Of a stretch of 64,000 nucleotides of DNA, positions 7,831 through 16,939 are shown piece by piece. The DNA comes from a bacterium (lineage in GTDB: Bacteria > Patescibacteriota > Microgenomatia > UBA1406 > GWC2-37-13). The number at the start of each line of letters is the position of its first letter. The stretch's first letter is position 1. A program made the position numbers and the translations under genes. The stretch spans positions 62,001-126,000 of the forward strand of contig JAKBEU010000003.1 in assembly GCA_021833625.1 (NCBI GenBank). The letters run 5' to 3'. The notes below the pieces were generated by a model. The model worked only from the letters and a program-made list of their open reading frames with translations, made no database searches and had not been told where the DNA came from.

Positions 7831-7915
7831 AATGCCCTCGCTTGGTTGCACACAGAACGGTTGAGTCCTGTACCAAACGAGGGCATTAAAAAACTCAACC
7901 TGTCAATCTGTGTGC
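7831..7915 (-). repeat. Two interlocked inverted repeats in the recombinase leader
   Basis: Arm pair A is 16 bp, 7831-7846 with 7872-7887, matching at 15 of 16 positions. Arm pair B is GCACACAG...GGTTGAGT (7848-7855 and 7859-7866) against ACTCAACC...CTGTGTGC (7893-7900 and 7908-7915). The pairs interleave, so they could form a pseudoknot or alternate with each other in RNA, or act as a recombinase binding site in DNA. They fill nearly the whole 5' leader between the predicted transcription start and the ATG. Confidence 0.75.
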
Positions 7916-7921
7916 ACAAAT

Positions 7922-7950
7922 ATTATATAAAAAAATCAATGTCAAATCAA
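7922..7950 (-). promoter_or_regulatory. Predicted recombinase promoter
   Basis: On the minus strand TTGATT (forward 7945-7950), a 17-bp spacer and TATAAT (forward 7922-7927) predict a transcription start near 7915, exactly at the outer edge of the inverted-repeat block. Confidence 0.55.
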
Positions 7951-7951
7951 G

Positions 7952-8329
7952 TTATTTAGCCTCCTTTTTGTGTAATTTTATATATAACCACGCATAGTAT
8001 GCCGCTGGATTCCTAATTGCATATTTTGTGCCCTTTTTCCTTCTTATATCGTCATTTACGACACTTAAAATACGTTTTGCCTCACCGCATCCTACTGTAT
8101 CCACAGCTTCACGATGGAAGGCAAAGTTTTTTGTATCATTTAATGCTTCCGCTATTTCAATAGCACAAGCAGCCTCTGGAGTATTGGGTTTGAAGCTTGA
8201 CCTATCAAGAGCATAATTTTCCTTATTACTATTGTATTTAACGTTAGTAACGATATTTAATTTATTATCGTTATTAACGTTAATATATGCAGGTGTCTTT
8301 TTTTTGATTATATCTTGTAGGTTCTCCAT
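7952..8329 (-). CDS. 125-aa protein of the recombinase cassette
   Basis: This 125-aa protein has a polar N-terminus rich in Asn and Lys and a helical C-terminal half ending in NPAAYYAWLYIKLHKK. I recognise no named family. Its ATG overlaps the stop of the upstream 49-aa gene by one base (TAATG), and it lies directly before the recombinase. The three genes 8713 to 7952 therefore look like one transcription unit that travels with the integrase. A role in element maintenance or excision is plausible but only inferred from position. Confidence 0.65.
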   Translation of the reverse strand: MENLQDIIKKKTPAYINVNNDNKLNIVTNVKYNSNKENYALDRSSFKPNTPEAACAIEIAEALNDTKNFAFHREAVDTVGCGEAKRILSVVNDDIRRKKGTKYAIRNPAAYYAWLYIKLHKKEAK

Positions 8330-8478
8330 TATTTTTTCTTTAGTATCGGTTTATAAACATGTTTAAACAGAGTAATCAAACTGACAGCCTGTTTTAATGC
8401 CTCTTCCTTGCTTATCTCTTTACCAAATTCCAACTTAAACAACGTCTGGAATTCGGTAATATCTTTATCATCCAACAT
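8329..8478 (-). CDS. 49-aa small protein of the recombinase cassette
   Basis: The frame reads MLDDKDITEFQTLFKLEFGK and continues through ISKEEALKQAV to a basic end. It overlaps the upstream gene by 11 bp and its stop overlaps the next ATG by one base, which is strong evidence of translation. Small proteins of this shape (a DxxI...LFKxxFGKEISKEEA core) are, from memory, common beside CPR recombinase genes. It is probably a helical DNA- or protein-binding factor, but the role is unknown. Confidence 0.7.
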   Translation of the reverse strand: MLDDKDITEFQTLFKLEFGKEISKEEALKQAVSLITLFKHVYKPILKKK

Positions 8479-8713
8479 GGTCTCTTATCATGCCTTTTAC
8501 CAACCGTAATTGAGCATTAAAGGCATATATCTCAACTTTTAATGTCCGCAACCTTGCTTTGTTGATTATTTTTTTAATCCCAGGAGTCAAGAGTATTGAA
8601 AAAACAGCTTTCTCTGAACTGGATTCAATTTTGAAATCAGTTTTGGGGAGAAGTAAAAATATGGAGGTGAATAGGATTATGTCAGTTGTTTTCAAATATT
8701 CTTTGGTTTTCAT
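8468..8713 (-). CDS. 81-aa DUF5659-like protein
   Basis: From MKTKEYLKTTDIILFTSIFLL this short protein follows the pattern of DUF5659-like proteins: a Lys-rich start, TTDIILFTSIFLL, a strand block SSSEKAVFSILL, then a C-terminal basic helix. A longer start at 8752 is possible; the start at 8713 matches the family length better. It heads the three-gene cassette in front of the serine recombinase and overlaps the 49-aa gene by 11 bp. The family is of unknown function and linked to mobile elements in CPR genomes by memory only. Confidence 0.6.
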   Translation of the reverse strand: MKTKEYLKTTDIILFTSIFLLLPKTDFKIESSSEKAVFSILLTPGIKKIINKARLRTLKVEIYAFNAQLRLVKGMIRDHVG

Positions 8714-8804
8714 ATGGTTAATGTTGGAATACCCAACATCTCCATTATCCAAAAATAGAAAAATGAATCTGTGACATTAAGCTATATTAGACTGTTATGA
8801 CAAT

Positions 8805-9614
8805 CTATTTATGATTTTGAAGAAGGTCTCTTAAAAACGGAAACTCTTTATGAAGACGCTCAACCTGTTTACGAATTGCAGCTGCTTTCTTATTTGCTGT
8901 TTTTAGTGAAATATCCGTATTGCCAGCATTAATTTGAGCTATATCTTGACTTGTTTTTTTCTTATATAAACGAACCATTCTTGCTTTCGTTTTTGGACTT
9001 CTTAAGGGGCGTATTTTTCTTTGATAAGTTTTGATTTGTTTAATAAACCGATGAAGAAATTCATCTTTTTGGTCCTTTGTTTCCAACCAATCCATGTTTT
9101 TGACAAGCTTTGCTGCTTCTTGAATGAGGTAGTCAATTTCTTTTGTGGTGTAGCCAGTGTACTCATCGGCAAAGTGTGTTCCCAAGGTAATATCGTAAAT
9201 AAGGTCGATTATTCCGTAAAGCGGATACATTCCCAAGTCCTCATCATAAAGTATCCAGTATTTAAGACTTTCGGTTGCATTAATAGGGAGTATGAGGTGT
9301 TTGAGATAGTGGTCGACTTCATTATTTATTTGTTTTTCAAGACCTGATTTGCTTAACCAAGCATAATCATCAAGCTCAACGTTATCATCACCAATTGAAC
9401 GGTCATAGAAAATATGGTCCTCGATTGATGTGAGTTTAGGAATATTATATTTTTTTCTAACTTCTTTGCCGATTGCCTTGAAAATACCTGCTTCTTTGTA
9501 GAAATCCCAGTAGCTTTTTATGGTTTTTGTTCTTCTATCCAAAGGCTTAAAATCATTTTTTGTTTTTTCTCTTATCAGTTTGTCAAACGCATACCAGCGA
9601 TGTTTGTTTCTCAT
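8805..9614 (-). CDS. 269-aa hypothetical protein divergent from the defence operon
   Basis: This soluble, helical protein of 269 aa has basic ends and an acidic middle. I see no signal peptide or membrane helix and recognise no catalytic motif. It diverges from the SNF2 helicase gene across a 95-bp gap that must hold both promoters. Its AT-rich composition matches the island. Position suggests a regulator, immunity or phage-resistance accessory factor, but nothing in the sequence proves this. Confidence 0.6.
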   Translation of the reverse strand: MRNKHRWYAFDKLIREKTKNDFKPLDRRTKTIKSYWDFYKEAGIFKAIGKEVRKKYNIPKLTSIEDHIFYDRSIGDDNVELDDYAWLSKSGLEKQINNEVDHYLKHLILPINATESLKYWILYDEDLGMYPLYGIIDLIYDITLGTHFADEYTGYTTKEIDYLIQEAAKLVKNMDWLETKDQKDEFLHRFIKQIKTYQRKIRPLRSPKTKARMVRLYKKKTSQDIAQINAGNTDISLKTANKKAAAIRKQVERLHKEFPFLRDLLQNHK

Positions 9615-9709
9615 TTTATCTGGTCAAATTGTACCAAAAGAAGTATAATTACGGAATAGTTTGTATAAGTATTTTTCCTATACTGTCAAGCTATATCAAA
9701 TAATATAAG

Positions 9710-12607
9710 ATGAAAATCACCGACTATCATGCTAAATATTTTGCTCATGAATTAACCAAGCGTTTTTCTTCTGATAAATTCGAAAAAATAGCCTCCACCT
9801 TAATTGACGCACGAGTTGATTTGAACCCTCATCAGGTTGATGCAGCTTTATTTGCGTTCTACTCACCCCTTTCAAAAGGGGCGATATTGGCAGATGAGGT
9901 TGGTTTAGGAAAAACAATTGAAGCAGGAATAGTTATCTCTCAAAAATGGGCAGAACGGAAGCGAAAAATACTTATTATTGTCCCTTCCAGTTTACGGAAA
10001 CAGTGGAGTCAAGAGCTTCAGGAGAAATTTTTTATATCCTCGTCCATCTTGGAAGCGAAATCATTCAATGAACAGATAAAGAAAGGAAATCTCAACCCAT
10101 TTATTCAAGAAAATGTTGTTATTACTTCTCTTCATTTTGCAAGAAATAAAGCTCCTTACATAAAGTCAATTTCATGGGATTTGGTTATCATAGACGAGGC
10201 ACACAGGTTAAGAAACGTATATAAACCTTCAAATAAAATCGCAAAGGCAATAAAGGATGCAATTATGCACGCTCCAAAACTACTTCTTACTGCTACTCCT
10301 CTCCAAAACTCGCTTTTGGAACTGTACGGATTAGTGAGCATTATTGATGATTTTGTGTTTGGAGACTTAAAAAGCTATAAAATCCAGTTTTCTCATTTGG
10401 ATGACACAAAAAAGCAATTTGCAGACTTAAAAAATAGACTGAAGCCAATTTGTAAACGAACATTACGGCAAGACGTTCACGAATACATACAATACACCAA
10501 CAGACAATGCATCACTCAAGAGTTTATTCCCTACAACGATGAACAGGTTTTATATGACAAAATATCAGAATACTTACAGCGACCCAATCCCTATGCTCTA
10601 CCAGCAAGCCAGCGTAAATTGATGACAATGATATTGAGGAGGCTACTTTCATCTTCCAGTTTCGCCATAGCGGTGACTTTAGAAAATTTGGTTAAACGAC
10701 TCAAGATATTGGTAGAAAAACAGGAACAAAATCAAGCCCAAGTGGAGTTATTTACCACGGAAATATCATCAAATTATGAAGCCCTTCCTGAAATTGCTGA
10801 TGAGTGGGTAGATGATGAGGAAGAGGAGGGAGAAGAAAAACCCCACAATACGGATAAACCATTGACAAAAGAAGACCTGATAAAAGTAAAGGAAGAAACG
10901 ACAGAGTTGGAACAACTTGCCTCAATGGCAAAAGCAATTAGCCGTAACTCAAAAGGAGACTCATTGGTTAAGGCGTTAAGAATGGGGTTTGCAAAAATCA
11001 AAGAATTAGGCGGTCAGCAAAAAGCCCTTATTTTTACCGAATCTACCAGGACACAGCAATATATTTTGGACATTCTTTCAGCTACAGAATATAAAGACAA
11101 AATCGTATTGTTTAATGGCACAAATGCCGACCCTCTTTCCAGGAAGATTTATAAAGAATGGCTTGAACGGAATAAAAATACCGATGAGGTGAGTGGTTCA
11201 ATGACAGCAGACAAAAGAGCGGCAGTTGTCGAATATTTCAAAAATGAAGCAACTATTATGGTTGCAACAGAGGCTGCAGCAGAAGGAATCAACCTTCAAT
11301 TCTGCTCATTAGTGGTCAATTTTGACCTTCCTTGGAATCCACAACGTATTGAGCAGCGAATTGGAAGATGTCACAGATATGGACAAAAAAATGATGTCGT
11401 TGTCGTCAACTTTCTGAATAAGAAAAATGAGGCGGATATTCGTGTGTATGAAATTCTGTCAGAGAAATTCAAACTATTTGATGGCGTATTTGGGGCAACA
11501 GATGAAGTATTGGGAGTTATTGAAAGTGGGGTTGATTTTGAAAAGAGGATTGCAGAAATTCTTCAGAATTGTCGGACTCCTGAAGAGATAAAACTATCAT
11601 TTGATACATTGCGAAAAGAACTTGATGAACAAATCGATGAAACAATGAAAAGCACCAGAAGAAAACTTCTTGAAAACTTTGATGAAGAGGTCCACCAGAA
11701 ATTACGCCTATACAAAGCCCAAACGGAAGACTATTTAAGCATTTATGAAGATTGGCTTTGGAAAGTAACAAGACATTACCTTGAACCGTTTGCTGTTTTT
11801 GAAGGGGAATTTTCTTTCTATCTCAACAGAAACCCTTTCCCCCAAGAGATTATTTCCCCTGGTCCATATAAGCTTGGAAAGAACATTTCAGATGCTCATG
11901 TGTATCGAGTCGGTCATCCATTAGCAGCAAAAGTTATCGAAAAGGTAAAAGAAAAGCAGATGGAAGACGCATCACTCATTTTTGACTATTCAAATAGTGG
12001 TAAAAAAATATCAATATTGGAAAAATATATAGGGAAAAGCGGTTGGTTGATTGCTTCAAACTTTACCATATCAGCCTTGGAAGAGGAAGATTATGTGGTT
12101 CTGTCGGCAATTGATGATGATAAGAAAGAGTTGGACGATGAACAGTGCAAGAGGATGTTTTCGCTTCCAGCAAAAGTACAAGGGAACATAACCCTTCCTT
12201 TAGAGGATTTCGATTTATTGCAACAAGTGAATGAATATAAGAAAACAAGCATTCTCAAAACTGTTTCAAGCAGAAATTCAAAGTATTTCGAAATTGAAAT
12301 GGAGAAGCTGGAAAAGTGGGCAGATGATGTAAAAGAGAGCCTTGAAATACAGATTAAACAGTTAGACAAAGACATAAAGACACTTAAAACAGAGAGTAAA
12401 CGCATTCTTAAGTTGGAGGATAAAGTGAAGGCGTATAGACATATAAAAGACCTTGAAAAAAAGCGGAAAACCATGAGGCAGCAACTATTTGATGAGCAAG
12501 ACAGGGCAGAAGAACGAAAAGATAAGCTACTTTCTGAATTGGAGGGAAAGATAAAACAGAGCACCAGAACAGAAAAAATATTTGCGGTGAGATGGACTAT
12601 AATTTAA
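9710..12607 (+). CDS. SNF2-family (RapA/HepA-like) helicase of the type III-like operon
   Basis: This 965-aa ATPase probably translocates on double-stranded DNA in a defence complex. It shows Walker A DEVGLGKT (about residues 62-69), Walker B box DEAH near 160, ATPLQNS, and the C-terminal helicase motifs EAAAEGIN and QRIGRCHRYGQ. An acidic insert (EEEEGEE) sits between the two helicase lobes and a long coiled coil occupies the last 100 residues. It is the first gene of a plus-strand run with 14 bp to the Mod gene. SNF2 helicases of this type are known, from memory, beside type III Mod/Res pairs. No nuclease domain is seen in it. Confidence 0.88.
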   Translation: MKITDYHAKYFAHELTKRFSSDKFEKIASTLIDARVDLNPHQVDAALFAFYSPLSKGAILADEVGLGKTIEAGIVISQKWAERKRKILIIVPSSLRKQWSQELQEKFFISSSILEAKSFNEQIKKGNLNPFIQENVVITSLHFARNKAPYIKSISWDLVIIDEAHRLRNVYKPSNKIAKAIKDAIMHAPKLLLTATPLQNSLLELYGLVSIIDDFVFGDLKSYKIQFSHLDDTKKQFADLKNRLKPICKRTLRQDVHEYIQYTNRQCITQEFIPYNDEQVLYDKISEYLQRPNPYALPASQRKLMTMILRRLLSSSSFAIAVTLENLVKRLKILVEKQEQNQAQVELFTTEISSNYEALPEIADEWVDDEEEEGEEKPHNTDKPLTKEDLIKVKEETTELEQLASMAKAISRNSKGDSLVKALRMGFAKIKELGGQQKALIFTESTRTQQYILDILSATEYKDKIVLFNGTNADPLSRKIYKEWLERNKNTDEVSGSMTADKRAAVVEYFKNEATIMVATEAAAEGINLQFCSLVVNFDLPWNPQRIEQRIGRCHRYGQKNDVVVVNFLNKKNEADIRVYEILSEKFKLFDGVFGATDEVLGVIESGVDFEKRIAEILQNCRTPEEIKLSFDTLRKELDEQIDETMKSTRRKLLENFDEEVHQKLRLYKAQTEDYLSIYEDWLWKVTRHYLEPFAVFEGEFSFYLNRNPFPQEIISPGPYKLGKNISDAHVYRVGHPLAAKVIEKVKEKQMEDASLIFDYSNSGKKISILEKYIGKSGWLIASNFTISALEEEDYVVLSAIDDDKKELDDEQCKRMFSLPAKVQGNITLPLEDFDLLQQVNEYKKTSILKTVSSRNSKYFEIEMEKLEKWADDVKESLEIQIKQLDKDIKTLKTESKRILKLEDKVKAYRHIKDLEKKRKTMRQQLFDEQDRAEERKDKLLSELEGKIKQSTRTEKIFAVRWTII

Positions 12608-12621
12608 GAATATAAAACCAT

Positions 12622-14259
12622 ATGAAACAAAAGAAATTGGAGCTTACGTGGATAGGAAAGGATGAGGAAATTAAACTTGAGCCACGTATCCTTATTGAAG
12701 ACCCCTCAAAATCATATGGAGATAAGAATACAGAGAATATGCTCATACATGGAGACAACCTTCTTGCCCTAAAGGCTCTTGAGTCAGAATTTACTGGAAA
12801 AATAAAGTGTATTTATATTGACCCTCCATATAATACAGGCAATGCCTTTACTCAATACGATGACAATCTTGAACACTCAATTTGGTTGAGTCTAATGAAG
12901 CCCAGAGTTCAGATGCTCCATACGCTCCTTTCAAACGAGGGGAGCATTTGGATATCCATCGATGATGATGAACAAGCTTATATGAAAGTACTATGTGATG
13001 AAATTTTTGGGAGGAATAATTTTGTTAACAATGTAATTTGGGAAAAGAAATATTCTCCTCAAAATGATGCAAAGTGGTTGTCTGATAGTCATGATTTTAT
13101 TATGGTTTATGCAAAAAATAAATCGATTTGGAGACCAAACCTTCTTCCAAGAACAGAGGAAGCCAATGCAAGATATAAAAACGTTGACAATGATTCAAGA
13201 GGTCCATGGAAATCGAGTGACCTATCGGTCAAGACTTATTCTGCCAAGTATGATTATCCCATAACTACTCCAAGCGGAAGAGTTGTTAAACCGCCCCAAA
13301 GTCGATGTTGGAGGTGTTCAAAAGAAAGATTTAGCGAATTGGTATCTCAAAATAGAATTTGGTTTGGTCCAGACGGAAATAGCGTACCATCAATAAAAAG
13401 ATTCTTGTCAGAAGTAAAAGATGGCATGACAAGTAAAACTATTTGGTTCAGAAGTGATGTTGGAGATAATCAAGAAGCAAAAGCAGAAATAAATATGCTT
13501 TTTGATACTTTTTCGTTTGACACACCAAAACCAGAAAGACTACTGAAGCAAATATTAATTTTGGGTAGTAGTCCTGGAGATTTGGTATTAGATTCGTTTT
13601 TGGGAAGCGGCACAACATCTGCCGTTGCCCATAAAATGGGTAGGAAGCATATAGGAATTGAGCTTTTTGACCATTGCTACACGCATTGTGCTGTTCGTTT
13701 GAAGAAGGTTATTGATGGTGATGATGGTTTAGAGTTAACAAAAACACTTGATTGGAAGGGTGGAGGCGGATTTAGGTATTATGAGCTTGCTCCAAGCCTG
13801 TTAAACAAAGATAAACATAATAATTGGGTAATAAGCAAAGAATATCAGCCTGAAATGCTTGCGGCTGCAATGGCAAAGCAAGAGGGGTTCAAATATCATC
13901 CAGACCCAGACATCTATTGGAAACAGGGGCAATCAACTGAAAAAGATTTCATCTTTACCACTACCAACTTCATAACGGTTGAAATGCTGGATAAAATTCA
14001 TGAAGAAATGAAAAGCGATGAGAGCCTTCTTATCTGCTGTAAATCATATAAAGAAGCGTGTGATGGGCTGTATCCTAATATAAGTATCAAAAAAATACCA
14101 AATATGCTTCTTGGTCGTTGTGAATTTGGGAAAGATGACTATAGCCTTAATATTGTGAACTTACCAAGTTTTGAAGAAGTAGTTGAGCCTGAAGAAGAGC
14201 CGAAAAAAGAAGCAAAGAAAAAGAAACTACCTCAAGATACATTATTTCCAGAAAAATAA
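12622..14259 (+). CDS. Type III-type adenine-N6 DNA methyltransferase (Mod)
   Basis: This 545-aa enzyme methylates adenine in the recognition site, protecting self DNA, and provides target recognition for Res. The order of motifs is beta class: DPPYNTG (residues 67-73) comes first, a variable target-recognition region follows, and the AdoMet-binding FLGSGTTSA block lies near residue 325. A cysteine-rich patch (RCWRCSKERF) within the target-recognition region is unusual and could bind metal. The C-terminus is a charged Lys/Glu tail. It is followed one base later by the Res gene. Confidence 0.92.
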   Translation: MKQKKLELTWIGKDEEIKLEPRILIEDPSKSYGDKNTENMLIHGDNLLALKALESEFTGKIKCIYIDPPYNTGNAFTQYDDNLEHSIWLSLMKPRVQMLHTLLSNEGSIWISIDDDEQAYMKVLCDEIFGRNNFVNNVIWEKKYSPQNDAKWLSDSHDFIMVYAKNKSIWRPNLLPRTEEANARYKNVDNDSRGPWKSSDLSVKTYSAKYDYPITTPSGRVVKPPQSRCWRCSKERFSELVSQNRIWFGPDGNSVPSIKRFLSEVKDGMTSKTIWFRSDVGDNQEAKAEINMLFDTFSFDTPKPERLLKQILILGSSPGDLVLDSFLGSGTTSAVAHKMGRKHIGIELFDHCYTHCAVRLKKVIDGDDGLELTKTLDWKGGGGFRYYELAPSLLNKDKHNNWVISKEYQPEMLAAAMAKQEGFKYHPDPDIYWKQGQSTEKDFIFTTTNFITVEMLDKIHEEMKSDESLLICCKSYKEACDGLYPNISIKKIPNMLLGRCEFGKDDYSLNIVNLPSFEEVVEPEEEPKKEAKKKKLPQDTLFPEK

Positions 14260-14260
14260 T

Positions 14261-16930
14261 ATGAATAAAATTGCAGCTTCTATAAGAAATCGATTAAGTT
14301 TACGTCCTCCACAGGCAGATAGTCTTGAGATTCTATCTGTCCTTGCGGATAAACTTACCTTAAAGAAAGGAGTGGATTTGGTTGTCGAACTGGAGAAAGT
14401 AAAAAAACTTTATCCCACATGTAGTGATTTTGAAAGGTTATTTCCTTCCATCTGTTTTTCTCTTGCCACAGGAGTTGGAAAAACTCGTCTTATGGGAGCA
14501 TTCATCTCCTATTTATATTTGTCAAAAGGAATAAAAAATTATTTTGTTCTTGCTCCAAATCTGACTATTTACAATAAGCTGATAGACGACTTTCAGACAA
14601 TAACAAGCCCTAAATATGTATTTCAGGGAATAGGCGAATTCGTGGGAAATCCTCCAGAGATAATTACAGGTGACAATTACAACGAACAAGGTGGACTCTT
14701 TAAAAAGGATGGAGTTAAGATAAACATATTTAATATTTCCAAAATAAATGCAGAGACACGAAAGGATAAACTTCCTCGAATCAAACGTCTTTCTGAATAT
14801 CTTGGAGACTCATATTTCAACTACCTTTCAAACCTGGATGAGTTGGTCGTCATAATGGATGAATCACATCACTATCGAGCAGATAGAGGAATGGATGTAA
14901 TAAATGAATTAAACCCAATTGTAGGTCTTGAGCTTACTGCAACGCCACAAACAGAACAGGGGGGAAGAGCTATTAAGTTTAAAAATGTGGTTTTTGAATA
15001 TTCTTTAGCAAAAGCAATCAAAGATGGTTTTGTGAAAGAACCAGCCGTTGCGACAAGAAAGGATTTTAATCCTGACAAATACTCGGCAGAAGACCTTGAC
15101 CGCATTAAGCTTGAGGATGGAGTAAAGATACACGAGGATACGAAAGTATCACTTGATATTTTTGGTCGTGATAACAAAACAAGAATTGTAAAACCATTCG
15201 TACTGGTAGTTGCCAAAGACACAATTCATGCAGGCAAACTGAAGGAGCTCATCATCTCACCATCATTTTTTAATGGGTATTATGCCGATAAGGTCATGGA
15301 GATACACTCCAACCAAACAGGGGAAGAAAAAGATGAGAACATTCAGAAGCTCCTTTCGCTTGAGAGCTTTGATAACAAAATCGAGATTGTCATTCATGTA
15401 AACATGTTGAAGGAAGGATGGGATGTGACAAATTTATACACCATCATTCCATTGAGAACGTCTGCTTCACAAACGCTTACAGAACAGACGATAGGAAGAG
15501 GATTACGCCTTCCATATGGCATGAAAACCAATAATCCAAAAGTTGATAAGCTAACTATTGTTTCACACGACAGATATCAAGAGATTATTGATGAAGCCAA
15601 TAAGCCTGGGTCGATAATTAAGAAAGAGAACATTATCGAAATAAATGATGAAGAATTAAACCAACCAAAGGAAGCGGTGACATCACTTTCGGTAATGAAT
15701 GAGCGGATTTTGAAGGAAGAACAGCATGTACAAACAATGACGAATGAAAAAGAAAAAGCAAAAGCACAGACGAATCTTGAGGTCAGAAAGGCATTCGTGT
15801 GGGCTATTCCAGAAATGAATACGCAAGTAACCAATATAAACGACCTTAAGAAACCAGAGATAAAGAAGATTGTTTTATCAAAGATAAAGGAGCGAATTTA
15901 TAACACCCCCCAGCAGCAACTTTTTGCAGGAGAACTGGTCAAAGAAGCAGAGAATGCATATGATGCCAACATTGATGAATTTACAAAACACAGTATTGAA
16001 ATTCCTCGTATCACCATTCAGCAAAGTAACCAGGTCACTTCAAACTTCAAAGATTTTGATTTGGATACAAAGAGTCTGAATTATCAGCCAAGTGACCAAA
16101 AAATAGTAATAACAACGTTGCGAGATGGTCATATCGAAATAGTTGATGCCACAGGAAATAAAGTCAAGTATGACAAAGTGGAAAACATTCTTGTTAATGA
16201 GTTGATGGGATATTCAGAGATTGATTATGATAGACAATCTCCACTTCTTTTTAAGTTGGCTAATCAAGCAATAGACAAGCTCAAAACATACCTTAATGAA
16301 GAGCAGATAATCAATGTTGTTCAATCGAATAAAAGAGAAATAGGACGACTAATATACGCACAGTTAATGGAGCATTTTTATTACGAATCTCCACGCTTTG
16401 AAACCCCAGTCGTTAAGCCTTTTACTGAAATAGAACCTCACAATTTTTCAAAGAACTTGCAAGAGCAGATTTACTTTTATAAAGAAACAATCACACCTAC
16501 AAATAGTATTCCAACAAAAGTATTTTCAGGTTTCCAAAAAGCGTGTCATCAAATGTATAAATTTGCCAATAAAACAGAGAAGGACTTTGCCACTCTTTTG
16601 GAACAGGATGATGATGTAATAAAGTGGTTAAAGCCTGCACAGAGCCAGTTTCATATCTATTGGGGGAGAGAGCAAAGAAGATATCAACCTGATTTTGTGG
16701 TAGAAACAATAAATGAAATACTTCTCATTGAAACGAAAAAGGAAATAGACATTAATACTACAGATGTCCAAGAAAAAAAGCGTGCTGCTTTTGAATACTG
16801 TAAGCATGCGGCAGAGTTTACATCAAAACATGGGGGTAAACCGTGGAAGTATCTACTTATACCCCATACGGAAGTACAGTTTAATATGGGTTTGAAATAT
16901 CTATCGGAACATTATGGAGTTACTAATTAA
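14261..16930 (+). CDS. Type III restriction endonuclease Res subunit
   Basis: This 889-aa ATP-dependent subunit moves along DNA and cleaves. The helicase core has ATGVGKTRL (near residue 68), DESHH near 200, LTATPQ, and TIGRGLRLP as motif VI. The C-terminal nuclease shows PDFVVET followed by LLIETKKE, the PD-(D/E)xK arrangement, near residue 815-830. The start at 14261 follows the mod stop by one base; a longer frame from 14183 overlaps mod and reads as a low-complexity lysine tail, so it is rejected. With Mod it should form a type III restriction-modification complex. Confidence 0.92.
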   Translation: MNKIAASIRNRLSLRPPQADSLEILSVLADKLTLKKGVDLVVELEKVKKLYPTCSDFERLFPSICFSLATGVGKTRLMGAFISYLYLSKGIKNYFVLAPNLTIYNKLIDDFQTITSPKYVFQGIGEFVGNPPEIITGDNYNEQGGLFKKDGVKINIFNISKINAETRKDKLPRIKRLSEYLGDSYFNYLSNLDELVVIMDESHHYRADRGMDVINELNPIVGLELTATPQTEQGGRAIKFKNVVFEYSLAKAIKDGFVKEPAVATRKDFNPDKYSAEDLDRIKLEDGVKIHEDTKVSLDIFGRDNKTRIVKPFVLVVAKDTIHAGKLKELIISPSFFNGYYADKVMEIHSNQTGEEKDENIQKLLSLESFDNKIEIVIHVNMLKEGWDVTNLYTIIPLRTSASQTLTEQTIGRGLRLPYGMKTNNPKVDKLTIVSHDRYQEIIDEANKPGSIIKKENIIEINDEELNQPKEAVTSLSVMNERILKEEQHVQTMTNEKEKAKAQTNLEVRKAFVWAIPEMNTQVTNINDLKKPEIKKIVLSKIKERIYNTPQQQLFAGELVKEAENAYDANIDEFTKHSIEIPRITIQQSNQVTSNFKDFDLDTKSLNYQPSDQKIVITTLRDGHIEIVDATGNKVKYDKVENILVNELMGYSEIDYDRQSPLLFKLANQAIDKLKTYLNEEQIINVVQSNKREIGRLIYAQLMEHFYYESPRFETPVVKPFTEIEPHNFSKNLQEQIYFYKETITPTNSIPTKVFSGFQKACHQMYKFANKTEKDFATLLEQDDDVIKWLKPAQSQFHIYWGREQRRYQPDFVVETINEILLIETKKEIDINTTDVQEKKRAAFEYCKHAAEFTSKHGGKPWKYLLIPHTEVQFNMGLKYLSEHYGVTN

Positions 16931-16939
16931 TACTTATCT

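Noticed and set aside
10752-11001. Short minus-strand frames inside the helicase gene
   Set aside because: They are antisense shadows of the SNF2 gene's acidic insert.
14183-14260. Longer Res start overlapping Mod
   Set aside because: The extra residues are a low-complexity Lys/Arg tail in the mod 3' end; ATG 14261 follows mod by one base.
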